A stretch of 64,000 nt of DNA from Fusarium oxysporum f. sp. lycopersici 4287 (taxonomy: Eukaryota > Ascomycota > Sordariomycetes > Hypocreales > Nectriaceae). Each line of letters begins with the position of its first letter. Position 1 is the stretch's first letter. The stretch spans positions 992,001 through 1,056,000 of the forward strand of contig NC_030990.1 of the NCBI RefSeq assembly GCF_000149955.1, given 5' to 3'. Made by a program: the position numbers and the translations under genes. Positions 1-12,162 of the stretch are shown piece by piece. The notes below the pieces were generated by a model. It did not search any database, had not been told where the DNA came from, and saw nothing but the letters and a program-made list of their open reading frames with translations.

Positions 1-1575
1 ATCCAATGTCAAGATGGGCATTTTCAGAGAAACAAAGTGTCCATTGTGTGTAGAGGTATGGATGTAATGGAGGGTGTGGCAAGCTGAGAGGTACCTAACT
101 GCCCTGTAAGGTACAGTAAGTACATTGGATGTGCGGAGGTTACGTAGGAGAGTACGACTATTATAAATTAAGTTTAGGTTGAGATGGATGGACGGAGGAA
201 GGAGAACCAACCTCACCTTACCCTTTGCCTTACCTTACCTCTGGTCCTTCCAGTTACCTCCTTCTTCTACCTACCTTACTTTCTCACTGATTGACCACTT
301 TTTCGCCTCAACCTTGACCCATGACTTCCCATCTATTATTGCTTCTTTGGAGCGTTACAATTTGAGGGAAGGTAGGTACTAATACTCTCGGTATACCTGC
401 CTTTTGCCCGGAAATATAATACTTGCCCAGACCCTTCCTGCTTCATACATATCCTACCTATTTTTCTCTACCTATTGTTCACTGCATCCCCTTGTGTCTA
501 TCTGTTTGTGATTGATATCAACACAACCTAAGAAAGACAGGTCAACTACCGAAGCCCCATCGCGTGCCTACTCTATTTTTATTCATATAAAATCACATCC
601 TCCGTTGGCACTTTGTATTTCCTCTCCCTCTTCAATTACCCAGCCATTTTATACAAACAATATACCTACCTACCTATCTACCCTGGCCTAGCCTTTGCGA
701 TTGCCCTCTACTGTCATTCTGTCAACCTCCACCAAACATCTTGCATACAATGGCTGTTTGCTCGATCAGCAAGTCTCCTACTGCATGAACTACTTCTATC
801 CCAGAAATCTTATCATACTGTTTACATACCATCTCAACAAGCACATCAGGTCCAGATTTACACATCGTTGGTGTGTTTTAACTACCTTAGCATCTGACTT
901 GAGGCAGCAAATATACCTACCTTATATACCGACGTATTGGAGGCACAACACAGTACAAATCAAGTCAAGTCGAAATATCACCGTGCGACACTCGCCTAAC
1001 TCGTCGTCCTCGGCCTCATTAATTGTCGACTTACACCGGGCCCATACAACCCACTCAACGCTGAACCCCGGTGCTTCGACCGGCCAATCACCATTTCAGG
1101 ACTTCTAGCTCATCTCTATTCTTTGACTATCCTACCTATCTCAGATTACACTACGCGCCCCATCAAAGTCATATCCGCCTTCTCGTCATTACTTCCACTG
1201 GTGGGACTCTCTCTAGTCTCTGCCAGTCCAGACTTATACTGCCGATCCTCTCGTGGGCCCTCCTGTTTCAACGCAATTCAATTCAACGAATTGGTGCCAA
1301 GTGAACTCAGGTACCCGCTATCGGGTCATCTTCTTCTTCTGGACCCTGAAGTTCTTGTGAGGGCTAGGATTTGGTGTTTCTGAGGACCGACCTTTTTCAG
1401 TGTGAGGTAGTTTGGCTACGAAAGACAGGCGCTCTTAAGCTACGTCTTTGACGCTTCATCTTCTGCAACCATCACGGATCTGAGCCCCCCTGAATTTTAT
1501 CACTTCTCAAGTCTGCAGCGAAACGGGTACCTTACTCTCATACCAGTCATAAAACAACTCCTACATTCAGCCACT
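1..1575. other. Intergenic region, 5' flank of the first gene
   Basis: I found no convincing gene in this 1.6-kb stretch. The short open frames lack good start contexts, splice continuity and recognisable protein sequence. The region is pyrimidine-rich on the + strand and carries many TACC/TACCT tetramer and pentamer runs near 200-260, 430-480 and 660-690. The last few hundred bases probably hold the promoter and 5' UTR of the gene beginning at 1576. Confidence 0.5.
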
Positions 1576-2259
1576 ATGTCAACACAGTTTCCAGTCGTAC
1601 GTGGTTTGCTTACCAAGCCTCCAAAACTTCGTACCAGACTAACGTATTAGTAGTTCCAACAAGACCAGTTTGACATTTTCGAATGGCATCCCAAGTTCCT
1701 GTCTTGCCTTCGGTACTTTATCGACCATGCTCAGTATAGCCCAGCAGTTCAAACTGTCGCTGCCTGCGTCAACATTCTCCTCCCTTTCCAGAAAGGAAAT
1801 CTACATCCCCTAACGCCGACACGCAATGGGCCCCCTTCATCTTCATCTTCCTCCAGAGCGTCAGTTTCTGGAAGTCTACCCCTGGGATCTACCTCAATAA
1901 CTCTCATTCCTTACATTCGCCGTCTCATAGTGACAGGTTTCGATACGCCTGCAGTTCTCCATGGATTCTTCGGTGACGATTGGGTGCTTGGCATTGGACG
2001 GGTTCACGAAAGTGAGCGCAGAAACTACATGTTTGCCGCCAAGAGCGATAACTGGCTGAGAGTCAAAACTCAATATGATATGGACGATGGGCAAACAGTC
2101 CCATTTCTGAGACCGCTACAGAACGTTACCGAGGAAGAGATACAGGCCGCTGAATCCAACTGGAGCGAATGGCTTGCAATGCAAGACTGGATGCTTGGGC
2201 CGAGGGCTCCGCCGGATCTCAGCGAGCATTTTGTCACGGTTAAGAAGGAACGCGACTGA
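1576..2259 (+). CDS. Conserved hypothetical protein, 208 aa
   Basis: The model joins 1576-1596 and 1654-2259. The ATG opens a 7-codon exon (MSTQFPV) that ends at a GTACGT donor. The 57-bp intron has an ACTAAC branch site shortly before the acceptor, and removing it gives one open frame to the TGA at 2259. The acceptor must be the second of two overlapping AGs, because the first would put an in-frame TAG directly after the junction. The protein has a Phe/Trp-rich start (FDIFEWHPKF), a Ser-rich linker and an acidic C-terminal half with a Trp-containing segment (ESNWSEWLAMQDW). I see no signal peptide, membrane segment or catalytic motif. It looks like a conserved fungal protein, but I cannot assign a function. 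It runs convergently towards SET1. Confidence 0.7.
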
Positions 2260-3082
2260 TCATATGAGAAGTGTTTAGAAGCACATATCCTACAAATGGC
2301 TCATGGTAGAAGGCAGCCGCTCCCGGGCATACGATAGACGGACTGGATACGACGCTGAAACCAGCATATGGAATGAAACTCATCATTCAAGGAAGAAAGC
2401 AAGTAGATAGTTGAATTACTTTGATTAAGGGGCAAGGTAGGGAATCAGCACCTACACTTCCACCCTTGCTAGCATAGCGATGTCAATTCACTGTTTTTGG
2501 ACATTTCTCACATGCTGACCCTCTTAAGTCCACTGTCATCTTTCATTCCTTGCGCCAGAGTTACATAAACTCCGCATCTATCTGTGTTGAGTTGGTTCGG
2601 TATATACAGTAGCATCAGCCCGGCAATCACTGATCCTGACCGACCCAAGATCAAGGTGGACAGCCCAGCACTGGCCGGTTGAACGCCCCACGAAAGCTCA
2701 AATATCCCCCTTTTCCTTTTCATCTTCAGGTAGTAAAACAAAAGTCCAGGCCCCTTTTCTCCGTCGACTTTATAAGATAGAACGAAACTGCGAAAGCAGC
2801 GCAAAGCATTCCCCCACTATACGTGAGTATCTTCATCCCCAAAACCCTTATGGGTTGACCAAGTGAGCTTTCTCTGAGCCATGAGTACCACACCCCAATT
2901 TCTCTCCCAACGCCATGATGGGAAATGGATCCCGACCCAATGTACATTTTACGTCTTTGTGCTTCCGGGGATAGTGTGCCCAAAGACGGTGTGGTGTCAA
3001 TAGTAGTAGGATAATGCATGAGCTGAAAACATGACGAAAAAAGACTCGCGAAGAAACAAAATTCAAGTGTATTATAGTAGTG
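2260..3082. other. Convergent intergenic region
   Basis: This holds the 3' ends of the first gene (+) and SET1 (-). The overlapping minus-strand open frames in 2508-3066 have no plausible starts or family resemblance and are probably SET1 3' UTR or spacer. I see no RNA gene. Confidence 0.5.
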
Positions 3083-6000
3083 TCAGTTGAGGAAGCCCTT
3101 GCAGGCCGCTGTGCCGCAGAGGCAAGGAATGCGGTCTAAGCTGCCGATCTCACGCTCAAACTTGTAATCGTACGTCAACTCCTCGCCTGTATGTTTGTTA
3201 GCATTGTGTCGATGGCTACGGCCAAGGGGGAATACGTACTCATGGCAATGTCCTGCAACGCGTAGATGACAATGCGCTTGCTTCCCTCGACCTTGATGAT
3301 CTTGGCAGTGCAATTAGGTTCGCAACTGTGGTTGATGAAACGCGCAATGCCACCCTTCTTTGTCGCGTCGATGACGGTATTGTCGTCGATACGGAACAGG
3401 TAACTGCTTCCAATGCCACTTTTGAGGTAACGGTTCTCGCGGATCTCGGCAATCTGCTGTCGAACTTGCTCTCCGACATACTCAATAATCATGTCATCCT
3501 TCGCAATGTTCTCCATAGCATATAAGCCCCAGTTGTGAATGGCTGAGCGAGCAAACTTGACGGGTTTCTTCCGCTTCTTGAGCTGGTTGAATTTGAAGAT
3601 ATCAGAGTCTTGGCCGAGTGTCTTCTTTTGGTCGTTGAGGTCTTGCACATAGCGACGGTTGGTGGCGCGTTTCTGTCGTTCACTATCATTAGCAGCCTGT
3701 TTCTCGATGGCGATTCTTGCTGCATCTGCTGCGGCATCCTTGCCCGACTTGTTGCGGGCTTCTCGCTCCTGTCTTGCTTTTTGCACCTTGATATGGTGAG
3801 GTAGGTACTTGGACTTTTCAGAGTTGAGAATCTTCTTGACACCCTCGGTGCGTGCGCAGCCAGTAGGGTTGGGTACATAGTAGCCACTGATAGTGACAGG
3901 AGAATCCAATGTCCTGCTGGCAGAGTTGAGCTCCCTGATGCGGTTACGGGTCCATAGCCACAACTCTGGGTTGCCGATGTCCTTGGCAGTGAACCTCCTG
4001 GAAAGTTTTGAGAGGTCAGGTATGTCGCTCTGACCAATTGCCAATCCTTGGAAGAGTGGTAAGTCAGGCTTGGCGCCATCGGGTAACGCCAGTGCAGGAG
4101 TTAAGGGTTCTGTTGACAGGAGCTTCTCATCATACTTCTCCGTAACGTCCTCCTTTGTGGTGGACTTTTCGGTGTCCGCTCCAGTCTTCTTAGCATTTGG
4201 AGGTTCCACAGCTTCTTCCTCGTCACGTTGAGAGTCTGTCTCTGTCTGAAGGTCCTGGGCCTCGAGCTCCTCAAAAATCTTCGTCTTCTTTGCCCTGGAT
4301 GGTCGTTTCTTCAGAGGTTTACCGACGACTGAAACTGGTGTTTCAGAGCGGGATATTCGACTATCAATATCGTCACCTGTTTCTGGTTCGGGGATTATGT
4401 CCACAGAATCTTCGCGCGTCTCAAATCCCGACCCAAGCGCTCTAAGCCTAACGCCAAACAATTCCTCATCAGACTTCTTTTGACGCTTGAAAGCCGATTC
4501 CACTGATTCTGCCAACTTCCGCTTTCTGGAAATAGCAGAATCTGCTATAGCGAAGCTGGCTTCGGTCATAGAATCGTCCTCGCCTTGCTCCCATGGCACA
4601 AAGTCATCCTTGGATGCCTCGTCATCAGTGCTCATCCGGCTGCGAGGTCGCGACTCGGCTTCTTCTGTCTCACGCGCCAACAGCGTACGAGTGTCCGTGT
4701 CGTCATCGGACTCGACATCACTATCAAGGCTTCTGAGACGGTGATGCAGCGAACGGAAAGCATTTCGAGCAACAGGTGGCCGTTTTCGTGCGAAGGGGTC
4801 AACAAAAGCGTTCTTTTGCTTGACCTTGGTTTTGCGAATTCTCGGTAGAGCTTTGGGTTCAATTCGACCAGTTCGTCGCTCAATTGGATCAGCTCGGGAG
4901 TTGGGAGTTCCTACACGTGAGCTGTCATTGCCATCTTCGATACTGGCTATGTCCTGCAAATCATCAGGATGCTCAATGTTCAACTTCCGGCGCTTAGCGG
5001 CATGGTTGGCAGGATCCAGGAAATCCGAGAGAGCGGGTGCGGCGACCTTGGTGCGAATGTGTCGAATCAGATGTTCTGTCATCTCACGTCTAACAACCTC
5101 CACAGCCTCGATCACTGGATCAAAGTTCTTAGCTCTTTGCTTCTTCTCCTCTTCAAAATCCGCTTCCTCTTCTCTTCGCCGCCTTTCCTTCTCGTCGCGA
5201 TATCGTGGCTCGGTATTTGTTTTTCGCTCTGGACTTGCACTAGATCGTCGGTGACCCGGGGCGCCATCTCGACGGGGACGAGGTAAGCATAATTGCATAG
5301 TCATGTCATAATTGAAAAATTCGGTGTGATTAACAGCACGAAAACATCGTTCAGCTTCTGACTTCCCGGTGAACGAGTTGCGGAACACGATGAAATAGCC
5401 CGACTTGTCGACCCGGATTTCTTCAAATCCGTAATTCTTGAGTCGTTTCTTCATGTGTGGAAGAATACTTGGTAGTACTGGGACACTATCGCCTGTAACG
5501 TAAATATATGGATCATCCGCGAGTTTTTGGGTAAGGTTCGAAGATTCGAGGTTGAGGCCTTTTTGTTGCGAGGGGGGTAGAGAAAGTTGTGGTGCGCCTG
5601 GAACTACGGGTTGTCGCTGTGCTGAGGGACCCTTAGGAGCGGTTGGGGGAGGTCTAGTGAATCCAGGAGCAGTTCCAGATTTGGGACCAGTCGGGGGAGC
5701 TTTGGCTGCAAGAGCAAGTCGCTCTTGTTCCTTCTTCTCAAACTTTTCCTTTTCCCTCTTGAGGTGCTCTTCCAGCATACGTCGGCTTCTGCGCCCTTCC
5801 GCATCATACTCTACACGAACGATGTCGGCGTCAACCTTGATGCCTCGAGTCCGTACAGCTCGGCGAGCTGCGTCGATAGCAGAAACGGGAGGTCGGTCGG
5901 GTCGCTTAGAGTCTCGGTATCGAATTGTCGCAAATCCAAGATAGCTACCTGTTTCTGGGTGCATCTTGTTGCTGCTCTCGGCAATTTCACCAAACGTGGC

Positions 6001-6991
6001 AAAAATGGCCGTTACTTTGCTGAAAGGAACAAGCGGATTGTACCTCGTCACTACAATCTGCGTGGGTGGGCCAGGACCAATGGAGGTCTTGGGATCATAG
6101 GGATACGGCTTAATGTTCTCGGGTGCTGTTCGCAATCGCGATTTAGGGAGGTAGTAATCGGTATTGATATAACCGAGGCGACCGTCCGACTTGGCCAGTC
6201 GAGGGTCTTTAGGGGGGGCGTCATCGTCCTAATCATTTTCATTAGCCATGAGTCTTTCACCAAAGATGACGCCCCCCCTTGGGAGGGATGTTTATAGTTA
6301 TACGTACTCGACCGAACTCCTTGTATGTCGGCTTCGCGTTCTTGCTGACGCTCTTATTGTGTACTCGATCGAGGAGCGGATCATAGGTGCACTTAAGGCC
6401 CTTGACGGAGGGCATGGGATCTCGAGCCGGAATGCGCTCATTGGAGGGGAGTCCGTTTGATATCGAGCCATTAAAACCAACGGCGGGTGAGTTTCGGGAG
6501 GACTGTCTCGCGGCCCGATCGGCGGTCAGACATGTAGACATATCTGGCTTTGTGGTGGCCGAAGCCAATGAGTTGGGAGAATCTTTGGAAGCGATGGGAG
6601 TAAGGCTCGAGGTGGGAAGACGGGACGAAGCTGAAGTTGCTGCGGCACCGTGGCGGGCGGTTGTGCTAAATATTGATGAGGCCGTGCTACTGTATGAGCT
6701 GGCCGAGTCGACAGTGCTGGGAATGTCTGTGAATGGTGATTCTGTGTCGTCGGGCTGCGCGGGCATAGTATCCGACGCTGAAACAATGCCGTTTTGGCCA
6801 GCGTTCGCGTCCGCGTCTGATGGAGCTGATGTTGATGTAGGGTCGCAAGCGCCGGTCATAGAGACCGGTGTTGACCCAGGTTTGGATTGTTCGCGATCTC
6901 TATTGAGGTCTGGGCGAGTCTGAGACTGTGCTTTTACCTTTGGAGCTGTGGGGAAGAATTGCGCGAAGCTCGCGCCTGGCGGGCGAGTCAT
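3083..6991 (-). CDS. set1: Histone H3 lysine-4 methyltransferase Set1 (COMPASS catalytic subunit)
   Basis: The model is complement(3083-3186, 3240-6228, 6308-6991), 1258 aa. Set1 is the catalytic subunit of COMPASS and methylates histone H3 Lys4. Visible domains: a low-complexity Ser/Thr-rich N-terminus; an RRM-like domain at about residues 283-371 ([13 protein letters not shown]); a second Set1-associated RNA-binding-like domain at about 470-541 ([11 protein letters not shown]); a long acidic/basic middle; and the SET domain from about 1118. In the SET domain I can see [11 protein letters not shown], the cofactor-binding [15 protein letters not shown], the catalytic ELTYDYKF and the Cys-containing post-SET end [13 protein letters not shown]. 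Intron 1 (79 bp) and intron 2 (53 bp) have GTACGT donors. The second splits the codon before EELTYDY, so an unspliced reading would lose the catalytic Tyr and the post-SET Cys residues. Confidence 0.95.
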
Positions 6992-8333
6992 CGTGACGAT
7001 GCGCTCTTCCTACTTCTTCCCCCGTGCTCTTACCATGATATCCTTAAGCTGAAGCGTTGAGTGTACACCTAACGGTGGGATAATCTCTGTCTTGCGGCGA
7101 TTCCAGACGGGTTGTTTTGATCGAGGTAGCGATGAAATTGAAGAGATTGGGGGTGAGATAATGCTTCACGCGACAGAGGGATGCTGAGGTTGAATGTGGC
7201 GGAGCGGCGTCACCGACCGACTCTACGAGCAGTAAAGGAGTAGAAAAAGTCGTCAGAGCATGAACAAGCAGACTGACTCAAGCGGTTGATGCGCGCGACA
7301 AAGGTGGGCGCGATGATGGATAGCAATGTCCAAGGCGTCGAGGGAAACGAGGGGGAAATTGGTGGGAGAATGAGAAAAAATGGCTGACGACCAAGGAAGT
7401 TGACGTTCGCTTCACTCTGCTCTGCTTTGCTTTGACTTTTGGTTCAGGGATGAGTAGAGTTACTTTTAGCGGTAAGGTCCAGGTCAAATGAGAGGATCGC
7501 CCAGCCACAGTTTGAGTGGCTTGGAAGGTTCTTGTAGCTTTGATTGGATGTTATGTTTGGGTAGATACACGGTTGGTGGGGATGTGTTTGGTTGCCAATT
7601 AACGCGTCCCACAAGACTTCAAGTATTGGACTGGCACCGCGTCAGTGGACGTGGTATTGGATGAATCGGTTTGTCCGTTTTTTTGCTGCAAACTCCCTCG
7701 TGTTTTGTATTGGGCTTCAGTGTTCGTTTGTCATAACCAATGCGGTGCCTCCTCTTATGTATCCGTACCTTGTTCACCGTTGTTTGAACCATTCGGTTGA
7801 CAAGGTGCCTTATTTGGAAGCAACGTAGATGTCATCATGCATGAAAGCGAGGCCTTTGTCCAAGGATTCCATCTGGTCGAAAAATAAAAATGAAAGACAC
7901 TCTTCTCAGTAAACAAAGGCAAGACGATATATCTTTATGAATCCAATTAAAGAGAAACACCGCAAATAGCATCAGTTCCGTGATCTTTCAGATGCAGCTT
8001 ACCGAATTAGTGAGGTAGAAGACGATGTTTGGATTAGACCTAACCTGTACCATTTCACATGCATGCCAAGACTATATACAGTTGTGAAATCGTACCTTAA
8101 AACCATATCAAAGTACAGGTCAGGTTAAGTCATTACTAACAAATTTATTCATGTCAATATTTGCTAGGTGCAGCTAATATTTCGACATGAACCATCTGGC
8201 ATACAAATATAAAAAAAGCACAGCCATTGTGACCTCTCAATTCAGAACCTTCCAAACTCCGTCTCGTCCCATATTAATATCACGACAAGCTTCTTCCCAA
8301 ACGCCAAATATTTTTACAGTACAAAATGATGGC
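6992..8333. promoter_or_regulatory. Upstream region of set1 and 3' flank of the securin-like gene
   Basis: A 1.3-kb spacer with no supportable gene. Small open frames at 7278-7508 and 7592-7828 have no splice partners or family resemblance. The part next to 6991 is presumably the set1 promoter and leader. Confidence 0.45.
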
Positions 8334-9690
8334 TTAGAAGTTCAGCTTCAGCTCAAACTCCTCCTCTTCATCGTCGGAGATGTCAAGCGGTTGGCTCAGA
8401 GGTGGGAGATCATCATCATCTCCATCCTCATCGAAGATAGACATGAACTGAGGTCTCGGCTTGGTTTCCTCCTGCTGCTTTACTGCCTGACGGAGACGAG
8501 TTGGGGTAATAGTAAGATCAGACTGAAGAGAGTTGACTGTCTCGACGGGCTTGACAGCACGCTGTGTTCCAACAGGTGCGGTAGTCCCGCGACGTTGAGC
8601 GTTGACCATTGAGGATGCTGATCTACCCCGGTTGTAGCCAATAGTGGTTCGTGATGCAGCAACGCCAGTAGCACTCTCTGCAGGCGATGTCTTGGCAGGC
8701 ACCACACTTCTGGCGACAGGCTTTTTGCTCTGATACAAAGAAGTGAGAGGCTTTCGAATCGTCGTTGTTCGTGCCACACTCGAAGCCTTGCTGTTGCTAC
8801 TGGCGCCTGAGTGGATGGACAAAGCAGAGGCAGCGCGCCTTGATGCCAGACTTGAAGGCTCCTTGGTTCGGATGCCTTTGGCCTTCCGCCCCGAGTCCGC
8901 AATAGTACCCGTTGGTGCTGGTGCCTTGATCTGCACTTCGGTGTCCGAAAGATCGTCAATGTTGAAGGTCAAAGCAGCTCTCTCTTGCTTATTTCTCTCC
9001 TCCGCCTTGGCAGCAACCTTCTTCATTGTCTCTGCAAACTCCCTGTCCTGTCGAGAAACTCCATCATCATCGACTGGATTGTAGAAATGCTGATAGTATC
9101 CCTTCAGAATATTTTCCTTCTTCAAGCCCTCGAGGGTCAGCATATCCTTGGGAAAGCAGTCCGATTCGTATGGGAGATCCTTGGGCTTTGGCGGGGCATA
9201 TTCAGGTTCTTCTTCCTGTGGCTCGATGGGCTTCTGTTCTTCCTTGAGTCGGATTTCGAGAGGTGCAAGATCCACTGGTCGCTGCTTGGGCTTCTGTGCC
9301 GTTGGCTTGAGTTGCGTTTGCTCAATACCCTGGATGATGTTCTTAACACCACCAAGTTGCCCGTTCTTAGCCTTGGCATTGGTGGTCTTGTTGCCCAGAG
9401 GAGCTCGATTCTGGGTACCTAATAACACATCTCCAATTAGCATATTGTTCTTTGTCCTGGAAAGAATCATGCATACCCATTGGGGTAACCATGGCCTGTC
9501 GTGTTCCATTGCCTTTGTTGAGCGTCTTCACTCCACCCAATCCGGTCTTGCCAGTAAAGGCAGTGGGAGCATTCTCGTCATGCTGAGGAAATCGAGATGG
9601 CGTTTTTGGAAATCGTGTATTGTGTTGCTGTTTGGTTGGAACTTGCTGGCTAACGACCAGGTTCTCTTGGTCGCGATGCGCCGCCAACAT
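8334..9690 (-). CDS. Securin-like anaphase inhibitor (Pds1/Cut2 type), candidate
   Basis: The model is complement(8334-9418, 9477-9690), 432 aa. The 58-bp intron begins GTATGC and ends TTATTAG; splicing gives TPMG-TQNRAPLGNK. Features of a securin are a destruction-box-like RAPL at residues 76-79, a KEN box at 172-174, an N-terminal QENL, a conserved-looking PEYAPPKPKDLPYESD block at 143-158 followed by a potential separase-binding region, a basic Ser/Thr-rich middle and a very acidic C-terminus ending ELKLNF. Securin binds and inhibits separase until the anaphase-promoting complex destroys it. The D box lacks the usual Asn spacing (Asn is one residue late). The family call rests on motifs and layout, since securins diverge quickly; another APC substrate is possible. 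Confidence 0.6.
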
Positions 9691-10156
9691 GATGGCTACT
9701 ACGAGCGAATCAAGGATTCAGTATATCTTTGTCTGTCTCCGGGATAGAATTAGGCAGATGTTGGTCCCGTCACTGAATTCATTAATCAAAGAGGTAATTA
9801 CGGTTGGAAGATGAAAGGGTCATTTGCTCATCTGCCAGGACCTTCGCGGCCGGGATGTTTTGGTCGGCCTGTGCTGGCTGGCGGGGCAACCGCTATCTTT
9901 GGGTGCATGTTCCCTGGGTTTACAGTGGAAAGTGCCGGCATGTCAGCGCCACACCTCAACGACCGCCACAAGCCAATGGGGCTACACTCAGACACGGCCT
10001 CCACCGGGGCAGCTGTGGAGGGGCATCACTCCTCCCCTTTCTTGATAGGTACTTAACCGCTTCATCTTACATCCGAACAACACGACCTCTGTCCTCATCG
10101 CCGGTTTCCCTTCAGCCTTTTCTTCAACATAAACAAACCTTTCGCCGCTTATCAAA
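9691..10156. promoter_or_regulatory. Divergent promoter, securin-like gene / tropomyosin
   Basis: 466 bp between two head-to-head genes, so it must serve as promoter for both. The tropomyosin side is C/T-rich close to the start codon, as in many highly expressed filamentous-fungal genes. I found no MluI cell-cycle box (ACGCGT). Confidence 0.5.
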
Positions 10157-10854
10157 ATGGATCGCATCAAGGAGGTTAGTTGTCCAAAAAGTTCCTTGCT
10201 ACCCCGCCATGGCAACCTAAAAGGAACCGTTGTGGAGGGGTAAACTATCGTTGGTCGACCCATGCTAATATGGCGATGGTGGATAGAAAATGAACCAGCT
10301 CCGTCTGGAGGCCGACGAGGCCAGCGGCAAGGTTGAGGAGCTCCAGAGCAAGGTTAAGGTTCTCGAGCAAGAGAACCTGTCAAAGGAGCAGGAAATCACT
10401 TCCCTCCAGCACAAGAACAACCTCCTCGAGGGCGAGGTCGAGAAGCTTGAGAACGCCGTAAAGGACTTCAAGAAGGCCGCCGACGAGGGCCAGCAGCACG
10501 GCACTCAGAACGAAACCCTCCAGCGAAGGCTGCAACTCCTCGAGGAGGAGGCCGAGGATGCCGACAAGACACTCCGTGAGGCCAACGAGAAGTACGTTGA
10601 ATCCCCTTAGCGAGTCCCCTTACCGCCATTTCCACAACCATCAATTTTAAGCACCATAAATGATACAACGGCTAACAGAGCGATTCTCTAGGCTCCGACA
10701 GACCGACGTCAAGGCCGGACACTTCGAGCGAAAGGTGCAAGCCCTTGAGAACGAGCGTGATCAGTGGGAGTCCAAGTACGAGGAGATGTCGCAGAAGTAC
10801 AACGCCCTCCAGAAGGAGCTGGAGGAGCTCCAGGCCGAGATTGGCAACATCTAA
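10157..10854 (+). CDS. tpm1: Tropomyosin
   Basis: The model joins 10157-10174, 10287-10591 and 10692-10854, 161 aa. The first exon encodes only MDRIKE and continues as KMNQLRLEADEASG after a 112-bp intron. A second intron of 100 bp splits the Lys codon of NEKLRQTD. The whole protein is an uninterrupted heptad coiled coil rich in Glu, Lys and Leu, and 161 residues is the usual size of a short fungal tropomyosin. It polymerises head to tail along formin-made actin cables and supports myosin-V transport, polarised growth and cytokinesis. The short first exon matters: starting at the Met at 10290 would drop the N-terminal residues that form the overlap joint. Confidence 0.93.
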
Positions 10855-11132
10855 TTTATCCTCAAGCTTTAAAGCACTCGCGCCGGATGCAGGATTCATG
10901 TTCGTTAGCATGTCCTCAGACATCAGTATACTCGTCCAGTTGTATGATGCCTTGGTTGCAGGTATTTCCAGGTGTTGGCCAGATGAGCGAATGGAGCAGT
11001 TGCCGCATGTCATGTTACGTTTCTACTACTAGCTGATTGAAGCTGGCTTTTCTCAAAGGGTATCTTTTGTAAATGGTGCGCTTCTTACATCCTTCTATGT
11101 TGTCCAAGTCCATTGAGCTCCGACGTACTTTA

Positions 11133-11837
11133 TCATGCTCTCCTTTTTGCCTTCTTGATTCTCTGCTTCTTATCCGTCAACTGCCTCTCGAACTTGGTCT
11201 CGTATCGGAACTTCTTCTTCTTTTTCTTGGGTTCCCGTCGTGACTTTGCTTTTTGATCGTCCTTGGGTTCTTCAACCTTTTTATCCTCCTCATTATCCTT
11301 GTCGTCGACTTGGGGTTTGTGTAATCCATCTCTTGTCACCGACACAGACTCGACCGTGACAGTGGTGTAACGATCTTCGTCAATGTACTCTTCTTCGTGA
11401 TCAACAATATCCAGCTCTGGCTGATCAGGAAAACCGTCCCACTCCCCGTCTTCCTCGTCAGATTCCTGCTCAACCGCTCCAGCAGCTTCCGACTCCTGCA
11501 ATAATCTGTTTACGGTCTGGACGTGCTCTTCGACATCGCGCTTTCGTTCTTCTCGTATCTAAGTAGAATAATTTAGTACAATTCGAAAGTGAAAGTCGTA
11601 ATCTCGCTTGAAAATTTGGCGTACCTGTTTTCGCAACTCCAGCTTCTCCTGGCGAGCCCTCTTGGCAGCCTCTTCTTGAGCATTCTTGATACGCTGCTGC
11701 TTGCGCTTATGGAAACCAGTCAAATATTCCTGTCGCGCCTCGAAGTCGAAGTTAACTTCCTCGACTGCAGCTGTCATCTTTCGCTTCTTGGATGGCGGAG
11801 GCAGAATGCTCTTTTTGGGTCTTGGTTTGGCGAACAT
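11133..11837 (-). CDS. rrp17: Ribosomal RNA-processing protein 17 (Nop25/Nol12 family)
   Basis: The model is complement(11133-11558, 11625-11837), 212 aa. The 66-bp intron lies between LELRKQ and IREERKRD. The N-terminal half carries the Nol12/Rrp17 signature: a basic start (KPRPKKSILPPPSKKRK), then VNFDFEARQEYLTGFHKRKQQR and a charged helix. An acidic region and a Lys/Arg-rich nucleolar-type tail (KKKKKKFRYETKFERQ) follow. Rrp17 is a nucleolar 5'-3' exonuclease needed for 5' end maturation of 5.8S and 25S rRNA in the large-subunit pathway. It shares a 325-bp head-to-head promoter with BIG1 and ends tail to tail with tropomyosin. Confidence 0.9.
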
Positions 11838-12162
11838 GGTTGCTTATGTGCACGATAGTCGTGGCGTGCAAATAAAGATTTGAGAATGTATCGAGTAAAC
11901 TATTTTGTTGGCTACAATAGCAAGAATAGGTAGCATCTTGAACATCGAAAAATCCACTGTCGCGAAACTTTCCCAGGGTAGCTCCACAACGGAATGGATC
12001 CCAGCTCTCACCGAGGTGTGCACGCAACGGGGCTTTGCACGTATCGGATTAGTTACGTAAGGTGGCTGCTCCTGCATCAGCTCTCTCAATACTAGCATTA
12101 TCATCACAAGCTGGAATCGATAGGCAGACACAACGCCCAATAACCAGCAAATATCATCCGTG
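11838..12162. promoter_or_regulatory. Divergent promoter, rrp17 / big1
   Basis: Only 325 bp separate the two start codons, so both genes must take their core promoters from this segment. I see no clear TATA box, tRNA or repeat in it. Confidence 0.5.

Noticed and set aside
1..700. Telomere-like repeats
   Set aside because: The units are TACC/TTACC, not the CCCTAA/TTAGGG repeat of filamentous fungi, and are scattered rather than in one tandem array.
4487..5254. + strand open frames across set1
   Set aside because: They are antisense to the conserved set1 coding exon and have no family resemblance.
9148..9747. 199-codon + strand open frame opposite the securin-like gene
   Set aside because: It overlaps the securin-like exons and intron in antisense with no recognisable domain.
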